A stretch of 23,261 nucleotides of DNA from Dunaliella salina (Eukaryota > Chlorophyta > Chlorophyceae > Chlamydomonadales > Dunaliellaceae), in NCBI GenBank assembly GCA_002284615.2, contig MU069661.1:175281-198541 (forward strand), written 5' to 3'. This document shows, piece after piece, positions 8,729-16,857 of the stretch. The notes beneath the pieces were generated by a model that did not search any database, was not told the origin of the DNA, and saw only the letters and a program-made list of their open reading frames with translations. The stretch's first letter is position 1. Each line of letters starts with the position of its first letter. A program made the position numbers and the translations under genes.

Positions 8729-9416
8729 AGCGACTTCAAGCTTGCTCAACACAACCTCGAACTTCCTTCACATGCCTCAAACAGAACTTTACCTGCCTAT
8801 GTCTTCCCTCGCAACCTCCAGAGAGGAAGACTCTTGGAGACTCAACTCTAGTCGACCAGATGCTGTTCTGATCACCCCTTTTAATGCCAAACATACTTCT
8901 AATGGTGTTTCTCCTACCCATTCCCATCATGCTTTGCGCAGCTCCCCACGGAGGACCACCAGAACTAGCCGCATGAGGCAACCCCATGAACTTCATGCAA
9001 ATGAACGCCATGTGCACCTAATAGGAATCAAGTTCTGTGAAGACACAAGGCCAGTGCATCAGTCGAACGCGGCAAAGCAGCAGCATGCAGACCTTTGTAA
9101 ACTTATCAACGCTAAAGCTGTTACAATCCACCCTATTGTCCTGGGCGTAGGTGGAACTATTTACACTGAGCATACCCTGAAGCAATTCAAACAACTAGGA
9201 TTGGATCACCAGCGTGCCACGAAGCTTGCTCAACAACTTCATGCCCATTCTGTTCAATATGCCCACAAACTAGTCACCACACGCCGCGCTATTGTAAACA
9301 AGAATACTTTCCACAGCCAGGTTCTAGATCCAGGTGCTTCTAGTAACCCTCCAGATCCACATTGGCATTCTCTTTTTCATACCTTGTGGTGGAGGGGGCA
9401 CACAGCTCTTTTTTGA
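8729..9416 (+). pseudogene. PD-(D/E)XK nuclease-like C-terminal domain, copy 1
   Basis: The first bases continue the zinc-knuckle frame (SDFKLAQHN to FPRNL), then a frame change leads into an open frame 8742-9416. That frame has RPDAVLIT (PD at codons 39-40) and HLIGIKFCEDTRP, which aligns to HLIEIKFCEDTRP in copy 2. PD followed by E-x-K is the core of the restriction-like endonuclease fold used for target nicking by some non-LTR elements. The E is G here, predicting loss of cleavage. The downstream LLGVGGxIYTEHTL and HAHSVQYAHKL blocks are conserved among all copies. Confidence 0.65.
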
Positions 9417-9559
9417 GCCTATGTGTCTCCTCTTCCTTAATTGATCTAGGGAGAGTTTCTCTGCCTGCGTAGTTTTCTTTTGCTTTCTTTTCTGCCAAGG
9501 CAGCCGCATTCCAAACACCTCATAGCCTTTTTCTCAGATCAACAACGAACTCCTCCAGT

Positions 9560-9640
9560 GATACTGGCCACAGGGTTACAGGGATACAGAATTAAGGCCT
9601 TCAGTTAAGATGCACGACTGCTAGCCTGCTCGAAAAAAAA
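9560..9640 (-). mobile_element. 3' tail of a family-2-type retroelement
   Basis: Read on the minus strand: GAGCAGGCTAGCAGTCG, then AACTGAAGGCCTTAATTC, then CCCTGTAACCCTGTGG. This is the same order of blocks as the tails at 5080, 7845, 10560, 14380 and 19031. No coding part was recognised beside it; a 12-A run lies immediately upstream in element sense. Confidence 0.5.
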
Positions 9641-9859
9641 AAAACGTCATGGATACAAAAATAGAGTCTGTTATTGTCTTGTTGCAGAAAAGTGGACACA
9701 TCCTGAGCCTCGCAATGGGTGTATGGAGATGCATACTTAATGCAGAGTGAAACTACCTGAGGGTGAGTGCAAAACAAGATGACATGTTTTCATCTCCAAG
9801 ATCACCATAGCAGTCCAAACGCATGTTTTCAACTTCTGACTGCCGAGACTCTAGAGTCT

Positions 9860-10015
9860 GTACCAATCACTGAGATCTGTGCCAATCACTGGTACCGAAG
9901 CTCTTCTAAGGGTGTCAGCAAAAGCCCTCTGAAGGCATTTTTTGCCTGCATGGACATGGGCAACACAGATCGCCTTACTCTACAAAAGCTGCAGATCCCT
10001 GGGCACTCCAATTGA
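9860..10015 (+). pseudogene. Relic of the segment downstream of the zinc knuckle
   Basis: The peptide VSKSPLKAFFACMDMG, followed by NTDRLTLQKLQIPGHSN, aligns with copy 3 ISKGPLGAGIASMDIG, followed by SEDRLALQDLQIPEHAT. It is a short isolated piece of another family-1-like element; neither the knuckle nor the nuclease is recognisable around it. Confidence 0.6.
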
Positions 10016-10041
10016 ATTTACCCTTCCACATCACTACATCC

Positions 10042-10110
10042 GCCTACATGGACAGCTTTATCCGCCTAAAGCGATGTTACCTTGCCTACATTGACAGCTT
10101 TATCTGCCTA
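10042..10110. repeat. Two-unit 42 bp repeat
   Basis: GCCTACATGGACAGCTTTAT at 10042 and a close variant at 10084. Confidence 0.7.
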
Positions 10111-10539
10111 CAAGGGCAGCTGAGCGGAAGCACAGAGACCTGTAACCAGACCAGTCCAATAGGAATAGTAAGGGACTGTGCTAGAAATTCAAACACAGCA
10201 CTGTAGGCAAGCAGACACGAACTTGGCTAGTGCAGAGACATCAGCTTGGTTCTTGAAGTCTCTTATACGTGTTGGGCTACCTAGGGGTGCACATCTAGGG
10301 GTACATTGCTACATATGTACATCGCTGCGCTGATCGCGCAGGTCTCCGAGCACTCCAGTATGGTTTGCTATTTGTCTCGGTTACAGGTTAAGGTTACAGG
10401 AAAGAAGAAGGTAAGGTAAAGGTACATCGCTACATATGCCTCAAGTGGGCATCCAAGCAGAATTGAACCCCCGATCTCCAGGTTCTAACTGGTAGGATCA
10501 GGGTCTCCAGATGAAATGGCTGACTGCTAGCCTTCTCAT
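10111..10539. other. Unassigned spacer with a 17 bp direct repeat
   Basis: GTACATTGCTACATATG (10301-10317) recurs with one change at 10422-10438. Between them lies GGTTACAGGTTAAGGTTACAGG. A tRNA-like stretch near 10452-10490 does not fold properly. No gene. Confidence 0.45.
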
Positions 10540-10740
10540 AAAAAGATGTAGTCCAGGTATTGGTTGCAATAATGGAATTTAAGCCTTCAGCCACATACTT
10601 TGGCTGTCCGGCTGCCTCTTGAACTAAAAAACTCTGCCAGAAAAAAAGCTCAAACACAGAGCCATCCGAGAAGAAGCGCAAGTTGGTGAGAGGAGAGGAC
10701 ACAAAAACAAGGAAGCGTATTAAAGCAGAATAGAACAATT
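10540..10740 (-). mobile_element. Family-2-type 3' end fragment
   Basis: Minus strand: a short coding-like stretch, then GCCAAAGTATGTGGCTGAAG, GGCTTAAATTCC and ATTATTGCAACC, the same tail order as the other fragments. Its coding part (FSSPLTNLRFFSDGS and so on) was not recognised. Confidence 0.5.
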
Positions 10741-10753
10741 GTGGGGGCGGCTA

Positions 10754-10860
10754 CATTTGAAAACAACACGACCTTGGAACCATGCCTTACGACCTTCACC
10801 TTGCATTTGAAAACAACACGACCTTGGAACCATACTTTACGACCTTGGAACCAGACCTTG
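10754..10860. repeat. 50 bp tandem duplication at the 5' edge of copy 2
   Basis: CATTTGAAAACAACACGACC begins at 10754 and again at 10804. The second unit runs into sequence homologous to copy 1 near 6700 (TTACGAaCTTGGAA). Confidence 0.85.
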
Positions 10861-10864
10861 CAAT

Positions 10865-11341
10865 AAACTTGGTTACAGTGCCCCTCAATCCTGCCCTAAC
10901 CAAGAGATACCTCTACCTCAGCATACCTGGGACCTTCGTATCTTTGCTGTTTGGAACACTGCAGCTCGAGTTCATCTCAACAACCATAACAAAGACTGGC
11001 TACAGGGCCTGAAAGGGGATTTGAAAGAAGCCACAGAGTGGAAGCTGACGAACGTTAGCCGCCACCCTGTCCTAAATCCCATGCATGCTCACATGCCAGG
11101 TTTCAATAAAGTGGAACGCCCCCCATTTGACAAACAGCATGTCTTCAAACACCCTAAAAGTCCACACATGACTGTCCAAGATACACTTGGTGCCCAGCAA
11201 ATCCAGTGCTATTTAACTCTCAAAGTTGCTGATTGGAGAGCATGGGCATACACAGATGGCAGCTGCCTTGTCCATAACGGTAAGCAAGAAATTGGAGCAG
11301 GCGTCAACTGCTCGTCCACTGACAGCAAGAACTTTGTAAAA
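10865..11341 (+). pseudogene. End of methyltransferase-like module, linker and RNase H start, copy 2
   Basis: A single open frame reads KLGYSAPQS, HTWDLRIFAVWNTAARVHL, KDWLQGLKGDLKEATEWKL, a linker with FDKQHVFKHPKSPH, then CYLTLKVADWRAWAYTDGSC, which contains the first RNase H aspartate. This shows how the methyltransferase-like and RNase H modules are fused in an undeleted copy. The frame stops shortly after entering element A. Confidence 0.75.
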
Positions 11342-11406
11342 CTAGGGTGCGAGGTATACTAGTATATGGGATTTAAAAGTATATACTAGTATATACTACA
11401 TATATA

Positions 11407-11721
11407 CTAGTATATACTAGTCCATGAAGTAGAAGAAATGGCACCACTTCTTGCTGGCCAAAGGTTTTTGACCCCTAGGAATCCACTGCTGATGTTTTTG
11501 AAAACAAATATTGAGCCGAAAGTTGTGAGGTAAGGCATCAGATCATCCACACACACCCAAACATCTGCATGGGCCCTTCCTAAGCCCCAATATGTTGTTC
11601 TAGGAATGGGCACGCTTAAAGTTTTGCATGGACCAGCATCAAGTCCCATGGGCTTCATGCCCATGCAAAATGAGATGTCTGACAGCATGGGAGCAATTGG
11701 CGTAGCTTGCTCAGCCTGCAT
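11407..11721 (-). pseudogene. Element A open frame, function unknown
   Basis: A 104-codon frame shares SFCMGMKPMG, GRAHADVWVCVDDLMPYLT and FGSIFVFK with plus-strand frames in element B, so the peptide is conserved between the two copies. I do not recognise a domain. VCVDDL superficially recalls a reverse-transcriptase motif, but nothing else supports that. Confidence 0.3.
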
Positions 11722-12018
11722 GGACAGGCCCGTCAGGCTGCATGCTCATGCAAATGCTCATGTAAATGAGACTTCGTGCTGTTTGATGGCCTCAAAGAAT
11801 TTGACTGATGATGTCCTTCAACACTTGCACCTCAGTGTACATGGCTCCCCAAGCTCCTCAATATGAAGTTCAAAGCTCTTGTGCTCTTCGAGTAAACTGC
11901 TAATGCCTGCAAGCACAAGACTTGCTTGTGAGTGTGACATTGTCAGTTGAGAATTCTCAGCCTAGATGCGACCACTTCCCCTCCAATTGACGTCAGTTTG
12001 GGTGCCAATTATAACGGA

Positions 12019-12291
12019 TGACTGAGCGACTGAGCCACTGAAAAACTGATGCGCCCGGAGACGCATGAGAGCGCCCCACTTGTTTCAATATATATATCGT
12101 TACATACCTCCCCCCGTTAGACACCGACGTCCACGGCAGCTTATCAAAGTTGTAAACTGAGGACGGTGGGTTTCGAACCGAGTAGCTCCACTACTTGTAG
12201 TAGATGACTGAGCGACTGAGCCACTGAAAAACTGATGCGCCCGGATGACGCCTGAGGATACCCCGCTTGTTTCATTATTTATATCGTTACA
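12019..12291 (-). mobile_element. 273 bp direct-repeat element: miniature LTR element or tRNA-derived SINE
   Basis: Direct repeats 12019-12104 and 12205-12291 (86 and 87 bp, roughly 89% identical) flank a 100 bp core. On the minus strand each repeat starts TGTAACGATAT and ends CAGTCA. After the first repeat comes TGGAGCTACTCGGTTCGAA, which could serve as a tRNA primer-binding site, and the core ends GGGGGGAGG just before the second repeat, like a polypurine tract. The same strand also has a perfect A box TGGCTCAGTCG (12213-12223) and B box GGTTCGAAACC (12169-12179), 33 nt apart, as in tRNA-derived SINEs. Element B lacks this insert. Confidence 0.7.
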
Positions 12292-12474
12292 CCATCTTTA
12301 CTTCTTTACTTCTTTCCGGCTGTTCACTTCACAAGACGCGCAAATTTTGCACTAAGCTCACAAACTCAGCGCTCTGAGTTTCTGAGTTCGAAACTGTATA
12401 CTAGTACACGACCCCCCATATACATATACTGTAGTATATACTAGTATACAGTATATTCTGACCCCGCACCCTAG

Positions 12475-13005
12475 CTGAAACCGTCACTAGGGCTGAATTG
12501 ACAACAATTGCTGCTGCTATCATTACCATACATGCAGACATTGCGTCAGACAGCCTCACCTCTCTTGAACAAATATTTAAAAAACTTTCTTACCCTGAGA
12601 AACACATGAGGCATATCCAAGGAGAAGTCCTTAAAGTGATTTCAACTCTAATTAGACTTCCATACCAAAATTCGAATGTACAAAGTGGAGTCCCATGCTG
12701 GCATTGCTGGAAATGATTGTACAGATGTTATTGCGAAACATCAGGTAAAGCAAGCCCAGAACTGCATGGCAGACACCGAGATCCCTGGTGCAGGTCCTGG
12801 TGGAAATCCATTTACAAATATTTTCTGATCAGCCAAGGAAGAACGAGTGCATGCTGCAGGCACATCTACGGGTCACCACCCGCCCACAAGCTCACCTATT
12901 TCCCCAATCTTCAAGGTGCCCTCAAATCCCTTAAGCATGCTACACACAAGCTTGGATATGCCAATGCCAAAACAGGCTACTACTCTTTCTATTGAAACTT
13001 ATAAC
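12475..13005 (+). pseudogene. RNase H domain remainder, copy 2
   Basis: Resumes at AETVTRAELTTI (catalytic Glu retained), then IASDSL, then a 2 bp deletion near 12653 shifts the frame; VESHAGIAGNDCTDVIAKHQ follows in the next frame, with the last Asp retained. A Trp codon has become TGA (IF*SAKEE), another base is lost near 12873, and the frame ends at the TGA shared with copy 1. Confidence 0.78.
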
Positions 13006-13335
13006 CGCAAGCAGATAAAATAAATCAGCAATGCCTTCAGAAATATGCCCAACATTTCTGTAACCATGAAGCGTACCATCCTGCAGTACCGCACAGGCAC
13101 CCTCTACAACCAAGGACATGCAGTACGTTTTAAAAGGTCGACTGATCCATCTTGCCCCCTCCCAGGCTGCCATCATTTAAATAGCGCACTACACGTGCTC
13201 TCAGGCTGCCAAAACCATATCATATCCAACATGAAAACTGAACGCCGTAACATTGCAGGCAGAATGATTACGTAAGCCCTCAGCAAATGCCCTGTAGGGG
13301 CAGGCCTAGTATACACAGACATAGGAAGCGATTTC
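13006..13335 (+). pseudogene. Zinc-knuckle region, copy 2
   Basis: Reads RNMPNISVTMKRTILQYRTG, CPLPGCHHLNSALHVLSGC (CX4CX7HX4C), then RNIAGRMIT followed by TAA where copy 1 has AAA. It continues through the intact target site GTATACACAGACATAGGA that is duplicated around the insert in copy 1. Confidence 0.75.
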
Positions 13336-13960
13336 AAGCTTACTCAACACAACCTCCAATTCCCTACACATGCCTCAAGAACTTTACCTGCCTACGTCTT
13401 CCCTCGTAACCTTGCAGAGGAAAAGACTCAAGTCCAGTCGACCAGATGCTGTTCTGATCACCCCTTATAATGCCAAACATACTTCTAGTGGTGTCTCTCC
13501 TACCTATTCCCATCATGCTTTGCGCAGCTCCCCACGGAGGACCACCAGAACTAGCCGCATGAGGCAACCCCATGAACTTCATGCAAATGAACGCCATGTG
13601 CACCTAATAGAAATCAAGTTCTGTGAAGACACAAGGCCAGAGCATCAGTTGAACCTGGCAAAGCAGCAGCATGCAGACCTTTGTAAACTTATCAACACTA
13701 AAGCTGTTACAAACCACCCTGTTCTCCTGGGTGTAGGTGGAACTATTTGCACTGAGCATACCCTAAAGCAATTCGAATAACTAGGATTGGATAGCCAGCG
13801 TGCCACAAAGCTTGCTCAACAACTTCATGCCTATTCTGTTCAATGTGCCCACAAACTTGTCTCCACACGCCGTGTTATTGTGAACAAGAATACTTCCCAC
13901 AGCCAGGTTCTAGGGCCAGGTGCTTCTAGTAACCCTCCAGATCCACATTAGCTTTCCCTA
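13336..13960 (+). pseudogene. PD-(D/E)XK nuclease-like domain, copy 2
   Basis: Frame 13370-13780 has SSRPDAVLIT and HLIEIKFCEDTRP: the PD and E-x-K core is intact here, unlike copies 1 and 3. A TAA follows at KQFE*LGLD, after which HAYSVQCAHKLVSTRR continues. It lies one frame off the zinc-knuckle region, as in copy 1. Predicted role: nicking the DNA target. Confidence 0.7.
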
Positions 13961-14057
13961 TTTCATACCTTGTGGTGGAGGGGGCTCACAGCTCTTTTTT
14001 GAGCCAATGTGTATCTGTTTCCTTAATTGATGTAGGGAGAGTTTCTCTGCCTACGTA

Positions 14058-14117
14058 GTTTTTCTTTTCTTTTTCTTTTTCTTTTCTTTTTCTTTCTTTC
14101 TCTCTCTTTCTTTTCCA
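14058..14117. repeat. Pyrimidine-rich tail of copy 2
   Basis: About 60 bp of nearly pure C/T (CTTTT and CTTT steps) directly after the conserved CTACGTAGTTTTTC block. Copies 1 and 3 and the 92 bp stub also end in such a run, so it is the 3' terminus of family 1. Confidence 0.85.
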
Positions 14118-14259
14118 ATACATGCTGTTCATTCTGCAAGTCATCTTGGACATCACACTCATCACAAGCAGGAGAAAGATTGTGATCCCATGTAGCTTCA
14201 AGCCACGCAAGTTGCTAAATTTTCGAGGTTTGGACACAAAGGCAAAGTCAGGCCATGCT

Positions 14260-14349
14260 GTTGAAGTATAAGGGAAGGCTGGCCGACCACTTGGCCATGC
14301 TAGCGCTAGCGTGGCCAAGTGGTCGGCCAGCCTTCCCTTATACCTCAAC
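14260..14349. repeat. 90 bp near-perfect palindrome
   Basis: Left arm 14260-14304 and right arm 14305-14349 are reverse complements with two mismatches in 45 bp and no spacer; the centre is GCTAGCGCTAGC. It could extrude a cruciform. It lies between the end of copy 2 and the 3' tail of the next retroelement, so it may be a fold-back element or a rearrangement scar. Confidence 0.92.
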
Positions 14350-14374
14350 ACACGCTGCGGACAATGTGTCTGGG

Positions 14375-15135
14375 TAAGGCACAAGGTTAGAATAAGGTAG
14401 AGCCTTCAGCCATGAAGCTTAGCTGCTCGGGCTCTCTCTTGAATAAATTAACTGTGCAAAGAAAAAGCTCAGACACAAGGGAAACAAAAACTTTCACCAC
14501 AAGATAGGAATAAAACACCAGGTTTTGAGACAGTGCCTGCTCAAACGGCAAAATGCAACAACGTCGTGTTTACAGGCAATATAAGCTGGGTGTTCAAAGG
14601 CAAAATAGAAAGTGATCTTGGGCAGCGCAGTGTTCATAGGACTGTGCCATGTATGCAGTAGGCAAAATATGTCTAGGTAAATCCAAGTAAAAATGTTTGG
14701 GCAAAATTTAAGGATGATTTGTGACGTGTGCATGCTTGGTTGGGAGTGCACACCAGTGGTGATGGGTAAATTTTTTGCTATTAGTTTCTTATGGGCTGTA
14801 ACCAAAAAAATGTCTCCAGTATGCCAGATGGCAAGCAAGGTGTGAAGTCCAGCAGGAGGCAGTTGTGTGGTTGAGGGAGGTGTCCGCATGGAAAACCTCG
14901 TGAAGAAGAGAGCTGATGCAATGGGTGAGAGAATCGTAGAATTGTGCACGGTATCTGAACCAGTTGAATTGAATAAGATCAATCCCAAACTTGCGCAGCA
15001 TACTCCAAGAAAGTTTTGATGTTACTTCTCGCTACATGGGTCTCAAGAATCTCAGAAGCGATTTCTGGATGCAATTCATCTCAGTTCCCTGTTGAAGGTA
15101 AGCAGTGGCCCAGATCTTGCTTGCCACATTCCTGT
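14375..15135 (-). mobile_element. Family 2 retroelement, post-reverse-transcriptase fragment
   Basis: Minus-strand reading from 15135: NVASKIWATAYLQQGTEMN, LLRFLRPM (stop TAG), SWSMLRKFGIDLIQFNWFR, then YDSLTHCISSLLHEVFHADT and ASCWTSHL, followed in another frame by further C-terminal sequence. This matches the region after the reverse-transcriptase core in algal non-LTR elements as I remember them. The 3' end has GAGCAGCTAAGCTTCATGG, CTGAAGGC and TTCTAACCTTGT. It is 5' truncated and carries stops and frameshifts. Confidence 0.65.
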
Positions 15136-15610
15136 GTAGTGGTGTTCAGGTCCCCAGGTGATTTTCACCAAATGACTTGAAAATTTGGCAACAGGTGTAT
15201 TTTTGATAAATATTGAGATCTGCCAAGTTGGATTTTTGAAATTTGGCCCATGGGGTGATCTGGGCGTGCCATAGATCTCAGATCACTCCCAGATCACGGT
15301 TTTCCTCACACTTTCATGCCTGAATTTTACTTTAACTTGGTAATTTTGGATTCTTTGGATGCGTATTTTCAAGACCTACCAGTGGATATGCTATTTGTCC
15401 AAAACAAGATCCAGATGGGTGCGCAAGCTTTAAAAATGTTGGTGTTTTTGGCAGCGCAGCCAAGCAGGCCTCACAAAAAACAACCGAGAAGACAGGCAAC
15501 TCAGTTTCTCAGTGCAAGGAGCTGGACATAAGTCCTGTCAACAGCAATTCATAGGCTGTAAAAGACAGGGTTGAAAAAATTTGAGTCTGCGTCGAGCAGC
15601 ATGGTCACAT
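15136..15610. other. Unassigned spacer
   Basis: No gene recognised. Contains a perfect 10 bp inverted repeat, GTGATCTGGG (15255-15264) and CCCAGATCAC (15288-15297). A 71-codon plus frame (15316-15531) has no domain features. Confidence 0.5.
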
Positions 15611-16508
15611 GTCAGTATATACTGTATACTAGTGTAGTATATACTAGTATATACAACAGTATATACTAGTATATGGGGGTCGTACACTTGAGTTTCGAAC
15701 TCAGAAACTCAGAGCGCTGAGTTGGTGAGCTCAGTGCAAAATTTGCGCGTCGTGTGAAAAAAATAGTCGGAAAGAAGTAAAGAGGTAAAGATGGCACCCA
15801 AATTCACGTCAATTGGAGGTGAAGCGGTCGCATCTTGGTTGAGAAACTCACAGTCTATTTATGCTTGCAGGCATTAGCAGTTTACTCAGCTCAAAGAGCA
15901 CAAGCACAAGCAGATCTTTGAACTTCATCCTGAGGAGCCAGGGGAGCCATATACACTGAGGTGCACGGGTCGAAGGACATCATCTGCTCAGTCAGATTCT
16001 TCAATGCCATCAAACAGCACAAAGTCTCATTTGCATGAGCATTTGCATGAGCATGTAGCCCATGAGCTGAACCAATCGCTCCAGGCTGTCAAACAGCGCA
16101 TCTCATTTTGCATGGGCATGAAGCCCATGGGGCATGCTGGTCCATGCAGGCTGTGCAAGCTGAGGGCTAAAAAGTGTAAAAGCAAGCTTGGGATACCAGA
16201 AGTTATTAAACATTGGAAAACTTGAGCTCTATTCCAGTTTTGACATACTCTTTGTGCAGGTTGACCTTGCTATTCTTAGAACAACAGAATGGGGCTTCAG
16301 GAAGGGCCCATGTAGATGTTTGGGTATGTATGGATGATCTGATGCCTTACCTCACAATTTTTGGCTCAATATTTCTTTTCAAAACATCAGCAGTGGATTC
16401 CTAGGGGTCAAAAACCTATCCCCATCAAGAAGTGGTGCCATTTTTTCTACTTTGTGGACTAGTATATACTGCTTTTTAATCCCATATACTAGTATACCTC
16501 GCACGCTA
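15611..16508 (+). mobile_element. Element B: inverted copy of element A
   Basis: Starts GTCAGTATATACTGTATACT and ends TATACTAGTATACCTCGCAC, the reverse complements of the corresponding parts of A; the outermost right-end bases have diverged and the left terminus is missing its CTAGGGTGCGGGG. It lacks the 273 bp insert present in A. Together with A it forms a widely spaced inverted pair about 3.1 kb apart. Confidence 0.8.
15791..16225 (+). pseudogene. Element B open frame with one stop
   Basis: An ATG at 15791 opens MAPKFTSIGGEAVASWLRNS. One TAG (15875-15877) interrupts, and the same frame continues to 16225 through HLHEHLHEHVAHEL, SFCMGMKPMG and a Cys/Lys-rich end with CRLCKLRAKKC. A possible splice acceptor, TTTATGCTTGCAG, sits just before the stop, so the TAG might lie at an exon edge. 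Parts are conserved in element A on its minus strand. Function unrecognised. Confidence 0.35.
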
Positions 16509-16710
16509 ATAATAAGGCATGAAGACGTTGAGTAATCTGGTGATGATGGGCAAAAGTGCGCATGCGGGCCATGCCTAGGCAATTGCATGGCTCTCAAGAG
16601 AGCTTCCTCAGCAGCAATGTGCAGGTTACTTTGTTTGCCTAACAACATCCCCAAGTAGAGGCATTGCAGTAGGGAGGCATTGGAGTAAAGCAGGACTTCA
16701 CCCTCATGAA

Positions 16711-16724
16711 TGTGGAGATGCAAA
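16711..16724. repeat. Target-site duplication of copy 3, left
   Basis: TGTGGAGATGCAAA, identical to 18446-18459. Confidence 0.88.
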
Positions 16725-16857
16725 GAAAAGAAAAGAGAAGAAAAGAAAAACTACGCAGGCAGTGAAAACACTCCCCACATGAATTAAGGAAAAGGGGATA
16801 CCTAGGGCCGAGGCACCGTGTATCCTCTTCACCGAGAGAAAAAACAGAAGAAAGAAG

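Larger units (their letters stand above)
5700..9490 (+). mobile_element. Family 1 retroelement, copy 1 (broken, 5' truncated)
   Basis: Reading order is an N-terminal segment, a methyltransferase-like domain, RNase H, a zinc knuckle, a PD-(D/E)XK nuclease, and a 3' end with the conserved CCTTAATTGATCTAGGGAG block and a pyrimidine-rich run (about 9435-9490). Copies 2 and 3 give the same order independently. Copy 1 is broken by several frameshifts, a stop at 5853, a 227 bp deletion at 6880 and a foreign insertion at 7845-8710. No reverse transcriptase is seen; sequence left of 5700 belongs to another element in the opposite orientation, so copy 1 is 5' truncated. No convincing target-site duplication was found at its own ends. 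Confidence 0.75.
11342..12474 (-). mobile_element. Element A: inverted-terminal-repeat element inserted in RNase H
   Basis: The ends are CTAGGGTGCGAGGT on the left (from 11342) and, reverse complemented, CTAGGGTGCGGGGT on the right (to 12474). Subterminal regions hold several copies of the palindrome TATACTAGTATA. Homologous RNase H sequence resumes directly on both sides (compare 6940-7020), with a short loss of host sequence. CTAG at each end may be a target duplication or part of the terminus. An inverted homologous copy is at 15611-16508. Coding sense is inferred as minus from comparison with B; no transposase is recognised, so it is probably non-autonomous. Confidence 0.8.
10835..14117 (+). 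mobile_element. Family 1 retroelement, copy 2 (broken, carries element A)
   Basis: Homologous to copy 1 from about 6700 onward, including the 227 bp linker missing there. It is 5' truncated within the methyltransferase-like domain, interrupted at 11342-12474 by element A, and ends in the CCTTAATTGATGTAGGGAG block plus a long pyrimidine run (about 14058-14117). It shares with copy 1 the extra T that ends the RNase H frame, so both descend from an already damaged copy or source. No own target-site duplication was identified. Confidence 0.78.

Noticed and set aside
5690..9500. TCTGCC as a target-site duplication of copy 1
   Set aside because: Only six bases match and flanking sequence offers several equal matches; not distinguishable from chance.
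10430..10500. tRNA-like sequence on the minus strand (GGGGGTTCAATTC with a CCAG/CTGG stem)
   Set aside because: The T stem does not pair, there is no proper D arm and the acceptor stem is absent. At most a tRNA-derived relic.
11540..11580. VCVDDL in element A and VCMDDL in element B as a reverse-transcriptase YxDD motif
   Set aside because: No other reverse-transcriptase motif is near, spacing is wrong, and the element has inverted terminal repeats rather than retroelement ends.
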